Shown: positions 16,908 to 24,469 of the stretch, piece after piece
Layout: every line of letters begins with the position of its first letter
Numbering within the stretch: the stretch's first letter is position 1
Assembly: GCF_004364635.1 (NCBI RefSeq)
Contig: NZ_SOAX01000004.1
Span: 219,149-283,148 of the forward strand
DNA from: Halospina denitrificans
GTDB taxonomy: Bacteria > Pseudomonadota > Gammaproteobacteria > Pseudomonadales > Oleiphilaceae
Direction of reading: 5' to 3'
Length of the DNA: 64,000 bases
Notes under the pieces: generated by a model
What the model saw: the letters and a program-made list of their open reading frames with translations, nothing else
Told to the model about the DNA's origin: nothing
Databases searched by the model: none
Made by a program: the position numbers and the translations under genes

Positions 16908-16961
16908 CTGACGCCGTCGGCCCGTGACGATGGGCGTATTTATACGTGGCAGAGGCGTCAG
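16908..16961 (+). promoter_or_regulatory. Hairpin between leader and GSMT start
   Basis: CTGACGCC (16908-16915) pairs perfectly with GGCGTCAG (16954-16961), closing a 38-base interior that itself holds CGTA-TTTA-TACG. It ends about 14 bases before the Shine-Dalgarno of the GSMT gene, a fitting position for the expression platform of the leader. The function is inferred. Confidence 0.45.
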
Positions 16962-16989
16962 GTGGATTTGAACCGAGGAGAAGGTGCGA

Positions 16990-17802
16990 ATGAGCGCTCA
17001 AAAGCAGGATCAAGCATTCGGCGATAAGCCGGAAGAAGTCCGCGATACCGACCATTATCTTGAAGAATACAACGAAGGCTTTGTCGACAAGTGGGACGAC
17101 CTCATCGACTGGGACAGCCGCAGCGCCAGCGAAGGCGATTTCTTCATACAGCTGCTCAAGGAACGTGGCTGCAAAACGGTACTCGATGCCGCCTGTGGCA
17201 CGGGTTTTCACTCTGTCCGCCTTATTGAAGCCGGCTTTGATGTTGTCAGCGCCGACGGCAGCCCCGAGATGCTCGCCAAGGCCTTCGAGAACGGTCGCAA
17301 ACGAGGCCATGTACTGCGCACCGCCCACGCTGACTGGCGCTGGCTGAACCGCGACATCAATGGTCGCTACGACGCCGTCATCTGCCTTGGCAACTCCTTC
17401 ACGCACCTGTTCAACGAGCGTGATCGGCGCAAGACCCTCGCCGAGTTCTACTCGGCGCTCAAGCACGACGGCGTCCTGATCCTGGACCAGCGTAACTACG
17501 ACGCCATCCTGGATCACGGCTATTCCAGCAAGCACACCTATTACTATTGCGGCGACAACATTTCCGTCTATCCCGAGCACGTGGACCAGGGCCTGGCACG
17601 GTTCCGTTACGGCTTCCCGGACGACTCCGTGTACCACCTGAACATGTTCCCGCTGCGCAAGGACTATGTGCGCCGTCTGATGACAGAAGTTGGCTTCCAG
17701 AAGATCGAGACCTTCGGTGACTTCAAGGAAACCTACCGGGAAAGCGAACCGGACTTCTTCATCCACTTGGCGGAAAAGCAGTATCACGAAGACAACGAGT
17801 AA
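16990..17802 (+). CDS. Glycine/sarcosine N-methyltransferase (GSMT)
   Basis: This 270-residue SAM-dependent enzyme methylates glycine to sarcosine and sarcosine to dimethylglycine, the first two steps of betaine synthesis from glycine. The SAM-binding motif I is VLDAACGTG (residues 64-72), with SADGSPEML as the following acidic strand and ICLGNSFTHLF in the active-site region. Length matches the roughly 268-residue halophile enzymes. The ATG at 16990 is preferred over an in-frame GTG at 16984, because GAGGAGAAGG is then correctly spaced. The next enzyme of the pathway follows 23 bases later. Confidence 0.9.
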   Translation: MSAQKQDQAFGDKPEEVRDTDHYLEEYNEGFVDKWDDLIDWDSRSASEGDFFIQLLKERGCKTVLDAACGTGFHSVRLIEAGFDVVSADGSPEMLAKAFENGRKRGHVLRTAHADWRWLNRDINGRYDAVICLGNSFTHLFNERDRRKTLAEFYSALKHDGVLILDQRNYDAILDHGYSSKHTYYYCGDNISVYPEHVDQGLARFRYGFPDDSVYHLNMFPLRKDYVRRLMTEVGFQKIETFGDFKETYRESEPDFFIHLAEKQYHEDNE

Positions 17803-17825
17803 GCCAGCTACAGGAGGTCTGATTC

Positions 17826-18671
17826 ATGACCGAGAAGTATGACAGCGAAGTGGTCAACACGGCGCGCGACTACTACAACAGTTCGGACGCCGATAACTTC
17901 TACTACCACGTTTGGGGTGGTGAAGACCTTCACGTCGGCCTTTACGAGTCCGATGATGAACCAATCCTGGACGCAAGCCGCCGGATTGTGGCGCACATCG
18001 GTGATCTGATTGGCGGCGACAAGGCCGGCCAGACGTTTCTGGATCTTGGGTCCGGTTACGGTGGCACGGACCGTTACATGCACCAGACACTGGGGCTCAA
18101 GGTCACGGGCCTGAACCTGTCCGAGGTGGAGAACGAGCGTAATCGCCAGTTCAACCGTGATCTCGGACTGGAGGACAAGATCGACGTCTACGATGGCAAC
18201 TTCGAGGAGCTGCCGTTCGAGCACGATTCGTTCGACATTGTCTTCTCCCAGGATTCGTTCCTGCACAGCGGCAACCGCGAGAAGATCATTGAGGAAGTGG
18301 CCCGGGTGCTCAAGCCGGGTGGGCTTTTCATCTTCACGGATCCGATGATGGCGGACGACTGCCCGGAAGGTGTTCTCAAGCCGATCCTGGATCGCCTGCA
18401 TCTGGATACGCTGGGCTCACCGGCGTTCTACCGGGATGCGTGTAAGCGCAATGGGATGTCGGAGATCGGTTTCGAGGATCATTCGCCGCAGCTGCCGCGT
18501 CACTACGGTCGGGTTCTGGAGGAGACTCAGCGTCGTGAGCAGGAGCTGGTCGAGAGGGATCTGGTTTCCCAGGCCTACATTGATCGGATGAAGACGGGTC
18601 TGCAGAACTGGGTGAATGGTGGTAACAATGGTTACCTGACTTGGGGTATCTTCCGGTTCCAGAAGGACTGA
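17826..18671 (+). CDS. Sarcosine/dimethylglycine N-methyltransferase (SDMT)
   Basis: This 281-residue SAM-dependent enzyme methylates sarcosine and dimethylglycine to glycine betaine. It shows the N-terminal YYNSSDADNFYYHVWGGEDLHVG block of the family and motif I LDLGSGYGG (72-80). FSQDSFLHS, RVLKPGGLFIFTDPM and a C-terminal GGNNGYLTWGIFRF follow. A strong AGGAGGT precedes the ATG. Together with GSMT it uses three SAM per betaine made in the cytoplasm, which loads the methionine cycle heavily. A terminator follows. Confidence 0.92.
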   Translation: MTEKYDSEVVNTARDYYNSSDADNFYYHVWGGEDLHVGLYESDDEPILDASRRIVAHIGDLIGGDKAGQTFLDLGSGYGGTDRYMHQTLGLKVTGLNLSEVENERNRQFNRDLGLEDKIDVYDGNFEELPFEHDSFDIVFSQDSFLHSGNREKIIEEVARVLKPGGLFIFTDPMMADDCPEGVLKPILDRLHLDTLGSPAFYRDACKRNGMSEIGFEDHSPQLPRHYGRVLEETQRREQELVERDLVSQAYIDRMKTGLQNWVNGGNNGYLTWGIFRFQKD

Positions 18672-18695
18672 ACTTCAGGAACTGAATGACCCTTG

Positions 18696-18736
18696 AAAAA
18701 AGCCGGGCTGGCGTTTGTCAGTCCGGCTTTTTTGTT
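18696..18736 (+). terminator. Rho-independent terminator of the betaine operon
   Basis: AAAAAAGCCGG...CTG pairs with CAG...CCGGCTTTTTT around an 8-base loop, with a T run on the plus strand, 24 bases after the SDMT stop. The A/T flanks make it potentially bidirectional. Confidence 0.9.
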
Positions 18737-18747
18737 TTGGGGGAATA

Positions 18748-18871
18748 GGTGCATAAAGCGGTGAGGGGATGCTGTCGGGGAAACGCTGTAAATACGTCCC
18801 TGTACGCTGCGCCTCCGCCATCCATGGCTCCGGAGCTTCCCCGACAGCATCCCCTCACCCCTTTATGCACC
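18748..18871. repeat. Long inverted repeat (35-bp arms) in intergenic space
   Basis: The arms at 18748-18782 and 18837-18871 match at 34 of 35 positions in inverted orientation and enclose 54 bases. The centre contains CCATCCATGG and the perfect palindrome GCTCCGGAGC. It could fold into one long cruciform or RNA hairpin. It lies between the betaine terminator and the fetB stop. It resembles dispersed extragenic palindromes of marine gammaproteobacteria, but copy number cannot be judged here. Confidence 0.8.
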
Positions 18872-18877
18872 CCTAGC

Positions 18878-19681
18878 CTACTGTTTGGGTGCAGTAATCC
18901 TGTCTGTCCTCAACCTTTGTCGCTGGTCGAAGAGGCGATAACTCCCAACCGTTACTGCCAGCATGGTTCCGAAGCCGGTGCCGGCTGCGATCGTGAACAT
19001 GAGGAGGATCTGGTATTTCACCGCCAGTGCCGGAGGGCTTCCGGCGAGGATCTGGCCGGTCATCATTCCCGGGAGGCTGACGATGCCGGCGGCGGCCATC
19101 ATGTTGATGGTGGGGATCATGCCGGAGCGCATGGCTTCGCGGCGGATGTCGCTGATGGCGTCCTGCCAGCCCTGGCCGAGCATGAGGCGGCCTTCGATGT
19201 CTTCGCGCTGGCGCCAGACGGTGTCGGTGAGGCGGTCGAGGCTGAGGGCGATGCCGTTCATGGTGTTGCCGAGGAGCATGCCCAGGAGCGGGATGGCGTA
19301 TTGGGGGGTGAACCAGGGGTCGGGGCGGATGACGAGGAGCAGGGTCATCAGGGCGACGGTGAAGGCGGAGACGAACATGGCGGAGGTGCCGATGCCGAAA
19401 GCCCAGCCGCCCTTGAGTCGGCGGCGCTGGCGCATCATGACTTCGCGGCCTGCGAGGAAGACCATGGCGATGCCCATGAGGGCGACCCAGCCGAGGGCGC
19501 CGGTGCTGAACAGGGCTTCCAGGACCAGGCCGATGATGGAGAGCTGGACCGTGGTGCGGATGGCGGCGATGATCAGGGGCTTGCCGAAGTTCAGTTGGAT
19601 CAGCCAGGAGCAGGCTGCCAGCGCCAGTACCAGGATGGAAGCCAGGGCGAGCTGCCAGTATTCGAGTTCAATCAGTTCCAT
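18878..19681 (-). CDS. fetB: ABC transporter permease, FetB (UPF0014) family
   Basis: This 267-residue integral membrane protein has about seven spans and the UPF0014 pattern: AAIRTTVQLSIIGLVL near the N-terminus, PLLGMLLGNTMNGIAL in the middle, and GIVSLPGMMTGQILAGSPP, a family hallmark. E. coli FetAB lowers cytoplasmic iron and protects against peroxide. Its start overlaps the fetA stop (TGATG), so the two are coupled. Confidence 0.83.
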   Translation of the reverse strand: MELIELEYWQLALASILVLALAACSWLIQLNFGKPLIIAAIRTTVQLSIIGLVLEALFSTGALGWVALMGIAMVFLAGREVMMRQRRRLKGGWAFGIGTSAMFVSAFTVALMTLLLVIRPDPWFTPQYAIPLLGMLLGNTMNGIALSLDRLTDTVWRQREDIEGRLMLGQGWQDAISDIRREAMRSGMIPTINMMAAAGIVSLPGMMTGQILAGSPPALAVKYQILLMFTIAAGTGFGTMLAVTVGSYRLFDQRQRLRTDRITAPKQ

Positions 19682-20277
19682 CAGACCCGCTCCAGTTGGT
19701 GGCCGTGGATTCGGTAGTGGGCGCTGGCGACGCGCTGGATCTGCTCGGGGTCATGGGCGACCCAGAGTGTGGGGCGCCCGGATTCGCGGATGCGCTCCAG
19801 CAGCCATCGCTCAACCTGGTCCCGGTTGGTGCCGTCCAGGTTGGCGGTGGGTTCGTCCAGCAGCAGCGCTTCCGGGGCCAGGGTCAGGGCACGGTAAAGG
19901 GCCAGGCGCTGTTTCTCGCCCGAGGAAAGGCGGCTGACGGGCCAGTCCAGCACGGAAGGCTCGAATCCCAGAGCCTTCAGGTCCTCCGTCTGCTCGGGGC
20001 CGCAGTGGTCACGGACGTGGTCGTGCCACCAGCGGCTCTCCGAGGGGATCAGCATGACCCGGCGGCGCCAGTCACTTGCAGAAAGGTCAGAAGCCGGGGT
20101 ATCTCCCAGCAGTACCCGGCCCTCATGGGGTTCCAGATCCGCCACGGCCCGCAACAGGCGCGACTTGCCGGAACCCGATGGGCCGGAGATACAGAGGATC
20201 TCGCCGGGGCCGACCTGCAGGGAGACAGGCCCGACCTCGCCAACATGGAGATTGTCCAGGGATAGCGTCTGTGTCAT
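19681..20277 (-). CDS. fetA: ABC transporter ATP-binding protein, FetA-like
   Basis: This 198-residue ATPase pairs with FetB. Walker A is GPSGSGKS (about 32-39), the signature is RLSSGEKQRLALYRAL, and Walker B is ALLLDEPTANLD. The short length is normal for this family. The ATG at 20275-20277 begins the conserved TLSLDNLHVG; the frame is open upstream but only into the neighbouring SprT-like gene. Substrate assignment (iron export) rests on the permease family. Confidence 0.83.
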   Translation of the reverse strand: MTQTLSLDNLHVGEVGPVSLQVGPGEILCISGPSGSGKSRLLRAVADLEPHEGRVLLGDTPASDLSASDWRRRVMLIPSESRWWHDHVRDHCGPEQTEDLKALGFEPSVLDWPVSRLSSGEKQRLALYRALTLAPEALLLDEPTANLDGTNRDQVERWLLERIRESGRPTLWVAHDPEQIQRVASAHYRIHGHQLERV

Positions 20278-20285
20278 CTGATCAT

Positions 20286-20945
20286 TCAGTCCTGAGTTCG
20301 CTGAAGTAGCTGGGGTGATACCCGGTACCGTCGACCACGGCAATGGCCTGTCCCCTCGATGGTGCAGGTCCTGCGGTTGACCCGCAGAACGCGTCCCTGA
20401 AGCTCTCGCCCAAAACGGACGCTGTCACCGCGCTCAAAACCGGAGCCATGTGCGGTCCTCTCAGCCACCGTAACCGCCGTGGTGGCAAGGGGCTGCGCCA
20501 TCGCCTCTGAATACTGGTTCAGGGTGCTTCTGAGGGCATCGGCGTGGCCATCCCAATGCAGTTCATCCAATAACCGGTAGAACGCCTGGTTGTGGACCGA
20601 GCCCCGACGCCGCTGGCCCTGGCGGGTCTGCAGCAGATGGGCGAACTCGTGACAGCAGGTATGGGCAAGCAGGTTGCTTTCCGACAGCACGCCTCCGTAG
20701 TAGCCCCGCCCACGGATCTCGCGCGCGGACAGCCAGGCACCGCAGGACTCCGGGGATGCCTTGTCCGCTACCATGCGGACCCCATAGTTGATCCGGTGCT
20801 CGCCGGTGGCGGGATCGTAACGGTGATAGGTGGCCCGCCCCGAGCCCACGCGCAGACGCAGCAGAACGCCATCAGCCAGCGGCGACAGGGTCTCGGCGGT
20901 GGCATGGCACATCAGCTGGGCAATCCGGACGGCTCGACTGGACAT
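20286..20945 (-). CDS. SprT-like zinc metalloprotease
   Basis: This 219-residue protein has a zincin motif HEFAH at residues 99-103 and a likely third ligand, H118. The N-terminal half matches the SprT-like fold (PF10263), as in bacterial SprT and the DNA-protein-crosslink protease SPRTN. A basic C-terminal tail with CTIEG and CRGRRYRV replaces the usual zinc ribbon. The ATG at 20943-20945 is chosen over an upstream TTG in the same frame. Fewer than ten bases separate it from fetA, so the three minus-strand genes may share a transcript. Confidence 0.72.
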   Translation of the reverse strand: MSSRAVRIAQLMCHATAETLSPLADGVLLRLRVGSGRATYHRYDPATGEHRINYGVRMVADKASPESCGAWLSAREIRGRGYYGGVLSESNLLAHTCCHEFAHLLQTRQGQRRRGSVHNQAFYRLLDELHWDGHADALRSTLNQYSEAMAQPLATTAVTVAERTAHGSGFERGDSVRFGRELQGRVLRVNRRTCTIEGTGHCRGRRYRVSPQLLQRTQD

Positions 20946-21051
20946 TGGGCAACCCTGAAAAAATGGCAATTATAAAGCCATCCCCAGTCAGTGACGAGCG
21001 GTCGGCCAAGCCATTACACTCGCGTAAATGGCAAAGAGGAGTTCCATTATT

Positions 21052-21453
21052 ATGCGACACACAAGACTTCCAATTCGCCAGATCGCGTTCATCCAGATTC
21101 TGGCCATGCTGTTTCTCGCCTGTGCGCCCCTGATGGCCCAGGCCGATATGGTCAGCACCGACAGCGTAGTGGCGGAACAGAAGCTGGATCATGACCGGGA
21201 CGAACTGAAATCCATGCTGCAGAAGCAGGAGGTCCAGCAGACGCTTGAGCGCATGGGCGTATCCCAGGAGCAGGTGGAACAGCGCATCAACAGCCTGACC
21301 CCCCAGGAGCTGGCGGACTTCAACCAACAACTGGCTGAAGCGCCGACCGGTGAGAGCGTGGTCGGGGTTATTGCCTTCTTTGTCTTCGTCTTTATCGTCA
21401 CGGACATGCTGTGCGCCACCAACATCTTCTCCTTCGTCCGCTGCATCAACTAG
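21052..21453 (+). CDS. PA2779 family protein
   Basis: This 133-residue protein has an N-terminal signal peptide (hydrophobic run QIAFIQILAMLFLACAPLMAQA). A helical middle (LKSMLQKQEVQQTLERMGVSQEQVEQRINSLTPQELADF) follows, and then a C-terminal membrane segment VVGVIAFFVFVFIVTDML. This layout defines the PA2779 family, always found next to a PA2778-type peptidase. GAGGAG precedes the ATG at 21052. The last 43 bases overlap the next gene. Confidence 0.82.
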   Translation: MRHTRLPIRQIAFIQILAMLFLACAPLMAQADMVSTDSVVAEQKLDHDRDELKSMLQKQEVQQTLERMGVSQEQVEQRINSLTPQELADFNQQLAEAPTGESVVGVIAFFVFVFIVTDMLCATNIFSFVRCIN

Positions 21454-22403
21454 CCCTTGTCGCAGCCGCCCTGATTCTGGGTGGCTGCGCCGCCAACCAT
21501 GAGTGGCCTGAGAAGCGCGAAGGCAGCGGCGCCCGCCCGGAGCACAGGACCCTGGAGGATATTCCCTTCCACGCCCAGGACGCCTACCAGTGCGGCCCGG
21601 CCGCTCTTTCCACCATGCTCAATGCAAGGGACATCCCGGCCACGCCGGATGAACTGGTGGACCGGGTCTATCTGCCTGAGCGCGGTGGCACCCTGCAGGT
21701 CGAAATGGTCTCCGCCGCCCGGGAGAGAGGGCTGCTCGTCTATCCGCTGGAAGGCAGCCTGGACGCCCTGATGCAGGAGATTGCAGCCGGGAATCCGGTC
21801 CTTGTCATGCAGAATCTGGCGCTGGAGTGGTGGCCGCAGTGGCATTTCGCTGTGGTCATCGGCTATGACCGCGAGGCCTCTGAGGTGATCCTTCACACCG
21901 ACACCCGCCGGGCCCACGCCGAGCCCATGCGCCCGTTCATGAACAGCTGGAAACGTGCGGACTACTGGGCAAGGGTGATGGTCCCTCCGGACCAGCTCCC
22001 CGCCACGGCACAACCACTGCCCTGGCTTTCCGCAGCCAGCGACCTGGAGGCCACCGGTCAGCTTGAAGCAGCCCGCAGGGCCTATAAAACCGCGCTGACC
22101 GAGTGGCCGGATGAACCCGCGCCCCGCTTCGGACTGGGCAATGTTGCCTACGCCATGGACAGGCCCGGGCCGGCGCTGACCCATTTCCAGCAACTCACCA
22201 GGACCCATCCGCAGATGGCCCCGGCCTGGAACAACCTGACGGTGCTTCTTTCTGAGCAGGGATGCGCGATTGCTGCGCGCCGGGTCCATGACTGCGCCCG
22301 CAAGACCCTGGGGGACGAGGCAGAACTCCCGGAAAGGCCCGCCTTGAGGGAAACGCGCCGAGCAACCACCGCCTGCCCGATCATTCGCTGCCCCGAGCGC
22401 TGA
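21411..22403 (+). CDS. PA2778 family cysteine peptidase (C39-like) with TPR
   Basis: This 330-residue lipoprotein has lipobox LGGC (C26). A papain-like C39-type domain shows the catalytic Cys C61 in YQCGPAALSTML, His H145 in WHFAVVIGYD, and a following HTDT. The C-terminal third (about 205-290) is a TPR pair: AASDLEATGQLEAARRAYKTAL and GLGNVAYAMDRPGPALTHF. It overlaps the PA2779-type gene and starts at a GTG inside it, so the two are translationally coupled. The substrate is unknown; the conserved PA2779 partner is the obvious candidate. Confidence 0.83.
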   Translation: MRHQHLLLRPLHQLALVAAALILGGCAANHEWPEKREGSGARPEHRTLEDIPFHAQDAYQCGPAALSTMLNARDIPATPDELVDRVYLPERGGTLQVEMVSAARERGLLVYPLEGSLDALMQEIAAGNPVLVMQNLALEWWPQWHFAVVIGYDREASEVILHTDTRRAHAEPMRPFMNSWKRADYWARVMVPPDQLPATAQPLPWLSAASDLEATGQLEAARRAYKTALTEWPDEPAPRFGLGNVAYAMDRPGPALTHFQQLTRTHPQMAPAWNNLTVLLSEQGCAIAARRVHDCARKTLGDEAELPERPALRETRRATTACPIIRCPER

Positions 22404-22536
22404 GCCGCCCGACCCGCGGGTTAGGGGCTCCGGCTGCTGAACCCCATTCACTGCTATGATGCAGACAGGACTTTCGATGATCGCCTGCGTTGATTGAAGC
22501 GTAATAATAATTACAGGCGACAAGGCAGAGGCACCC

Positions 22537-23499
22537 ATGACGAACGAACCCCAGATCCGCAGAATCCCGGTCGGCATCAGCTCCTGTTTGCTGGGTGAGG
22601 AAGTGCGCCATGACGGTGGCCATAAGCATGCCCGATACTGCTCCCAGGTATTGTCCCGGTACTTTGAATTCCGCTCCCTCTGCCCGGAGCTGGAGGCAGG
22701 ACTGGGCGTACCCCGCCCCGCCATTCACCTGCGCCGGCACCAGGATGGTCTGCGGCTGATCACCACCAAGGGGGATGCGGACCACACCGATGCCATGCAG
22801 GACTGGATTCACCAGACCCTGCCCCACCTCGGGGACCTGCGTGGCTACATCCTTAAAGCCAAGTCTCCGAGCTGCGGCATGGAACGCATCCGTATCCACA
22901 ACGAGGAAGGCAATGTCATTGCCCGGGACGGTCGCGGGCTGTTCGCGGACGCGCTGATCGAGGCCTACCCGGAGTTACCGGTGGAAGAGGAAGGTCGCCT
23001 CAACGACAGCCACCTGCGGGAAAACTTCGTCGAGCGCGTCTATGCCTACGATGACTGGTGCAGCATGATCGAGAACGGCCTGACACGGACGTCGTTGCTC
23101 GACTTCCACACGCGGCACAAGTTCCAGCTGCTTGCGCACTGCCAGAAAACCTACCGTGAGCTGGGGCCGCTGCTGTCAGACCTCAAGTCCGCACCCCTGG
23201 AATCCATTGCCAGGGACTACATCACGGCCTTCATGGCCGCCATGCAGAAACGCATCAGCCGGGGTGACCACGCCAACGCCATGCAGCACCTCATGGGCTT
23301 CCTACACGATGCGCTTGGCCCCCAGGACCGCAAAATGCTCAGCGAACAGATCGATGCCTATGTGCGCGGCGAAGTACCGCTGATCGTTCCCATGACGCTA
23401 TTGCGCATGGCACAGCGGCGCGAGCCCGTTGCCTATCTCGCGCATCAGAACTATCTTACTCCGTATCCGGATGATCTCGGGCTTCGCAACCATGTCTGA
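22537..23499 (+). CDS. YbgA-like protein (DUF523 + DUF1722)
   Basis: This 320-residue cytoplasmic protein has two recognisable domains. The N-terminal DUF523 (about 10-150) has cysteines in SSCLLG, SLCPELE and KSPSCGM; the C-terminal DUF1722 (about 195-310) has FHTRHKFQLLAHCQKTYRELG. In E. coli the DUF1722 protein YbgA lies beside the photolyase gene. In many bacteria the fused form sits in light- or DNA-repair-associated clusters, but no photolyase is present here. Its biochemical role is unknown. Confidence 0.82.
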   Translation: MTNEPQIRRIPVGISSCLLGEEVRHDGGHKHARYCSQVLSRYFEFRSLCPELEAGLGVPRPAIHLRRHQDGLRLITTKGDADHTDAMQDWIHQTLPHLGDLRGYILKAKSPSCGMERIRIHNEEGNVIARDGRGLFADALIEAYPELPVEEEGRLNDSHLRENFVERVYAYDDWCSMIENGLTRTSLLDFHTRHKFQLLAHCQKTYRELGPLLSDLKSAPLESIARDYITAFMAAMQKRISRGDHANAMQHLMGFLHDALGPQDRKMLSEQIDAYVRGEVPLIVPMTLLRMAQRREPVAYLAHQNYLTPYPDDLGLRNHV

Positions 23500-23535
23500 G
23501 GTCGACTCTATCTGACCCCCGAACAGGTTCTGACT

Positions 23536-24399
23536 GTGCGAAAAACCAGCCTCATAATTGCCACCCTGCTTCTGACCGCCTGCGCCGCGCCTACCCTAAA
23601 GGAAGCCAACCAGGCTCGGGAGGCCGGCAACCCCAAGGAGGCCGCCGAGATCTACGGCCGTCTGGCCAGTGCCGGAAGCGCCCAGGCGAAGCTCCAACTC
23701 TACAAGCTGTACCAGGAAACCGGGATCGGTCTGGACTCCGACAGGGCTGCCCGGGACACACTGGAATTGGTGGCCAACGAGGATGGTCTCCCGGAAGCCC
23801 AGTACCGACTCGGGCGGATACTGAGAGAGGAACGGGAATTCGAAGCGGCCGAATCCCAGCTTGAGAAGGCAGCCGACGCGGGCTATCAGCCCGCCGTTGA
23901 GTACCTGGACACACACGGTGAGCTGCTCCGGCGCGAAGTCCGGGTGGCACGCAGTTCGCCGGACCGCCAGAAACACCTCGGTGATGACCTTTACCAAGGC
24001 CGTAACGGTCTCGAAAAGGATGCCGCCCGGGCCGCCTACTGGTATGAACGGAGCGCGGAACGGGGCCATCCCGGGGCCCAGACCATGCTGGGTTACCTCT
24101 ATTACCAGGGGGACGGCGTTGAACAGGACTACGGCAGGGCCTTCGAGTGGTACAAGGAAGCCGCCCTCCAAGGCCACGCCGGAAGCCAGGCCAGCCTGGG
24201 GTATCTCTACGGGGAAGGGCGTGGCGTGGAGCGCAACCTCAAACAGGCCTATGCCTGGTCCACCCTGGCCGCCGAGAATGGCAGCGACCGGGGCTCGAAA
24301 AACCAGCAGATCTACCTGGATGCCATGGACAACGACGAGCGGCTGGAGAGCCTCAACGCAATCCGACGCATTGAGAAAATGATCCACGGCGGCAACTGA
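23536..24399 (+). CDS. Sel1-repeat lipoprotein
   Basis: This 287-residue protein has lipobox LLTAC close to the N-terminus (GTG start) and then about six Sel1/TPR repeats. The clearest are ARAAYWYERSAERGHPGAQTMLGYLYYQGDGV and GRAFEWYKEAALQGHAGSQASLGYLYGEGRGV. Such solenoids mediate protein contacts at the periplasmic face of the outer membrane. No secretion or alginate genes are nearby, so the partner is unknown. A bidirectional terminator follows. Confidence 0.8.
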   Translation: MRKTSLIIATLLLTACAAPTLKEANQAREAGNPKEAAEIYGRLASAGSAQAKLQLYKLYQETGIGLDSDRAARDTLELVANEDGLPEAQYRLGRILREEREFEAAESQLEKAADAGYQPAVEYLDTHGELLRREVRVARSSPDRQKHLGDDLYQGRNGLEKDAARAAYWYERSAERGHPGAQTMLGYLYYQGDGVEQDYGRAFEWYKEAALQGHAGSQASLGYLYGEGRGVERNLKQAYAWSTLAAENGSDRGSKNQQIYLDAMDNDERLESLNAIRRIEKMIHGGN

Positions 24400-24417
24400 G
24401 CTGCCACCCAGCCAATA

Positions 24418-24454
24418 AAAAACCCCGCATCAGGCAAGCCGATGCGGGGTTGTC
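24418..24454. terminator. Bidirectional terminator
   Basis: CCCCGCATC pairs with GATGCGGGG (9 bp, loop of 9). A run of A on the left gives a U tract for the minus strand, and TTGTCTTT on the right serves the plus strand. It ends both the Sel1 gene and the convergent acyl-CoA ligase gene. Confidence 0.85.
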
Positions 24455-24469
24455 TTTACCCGGGGAGGA

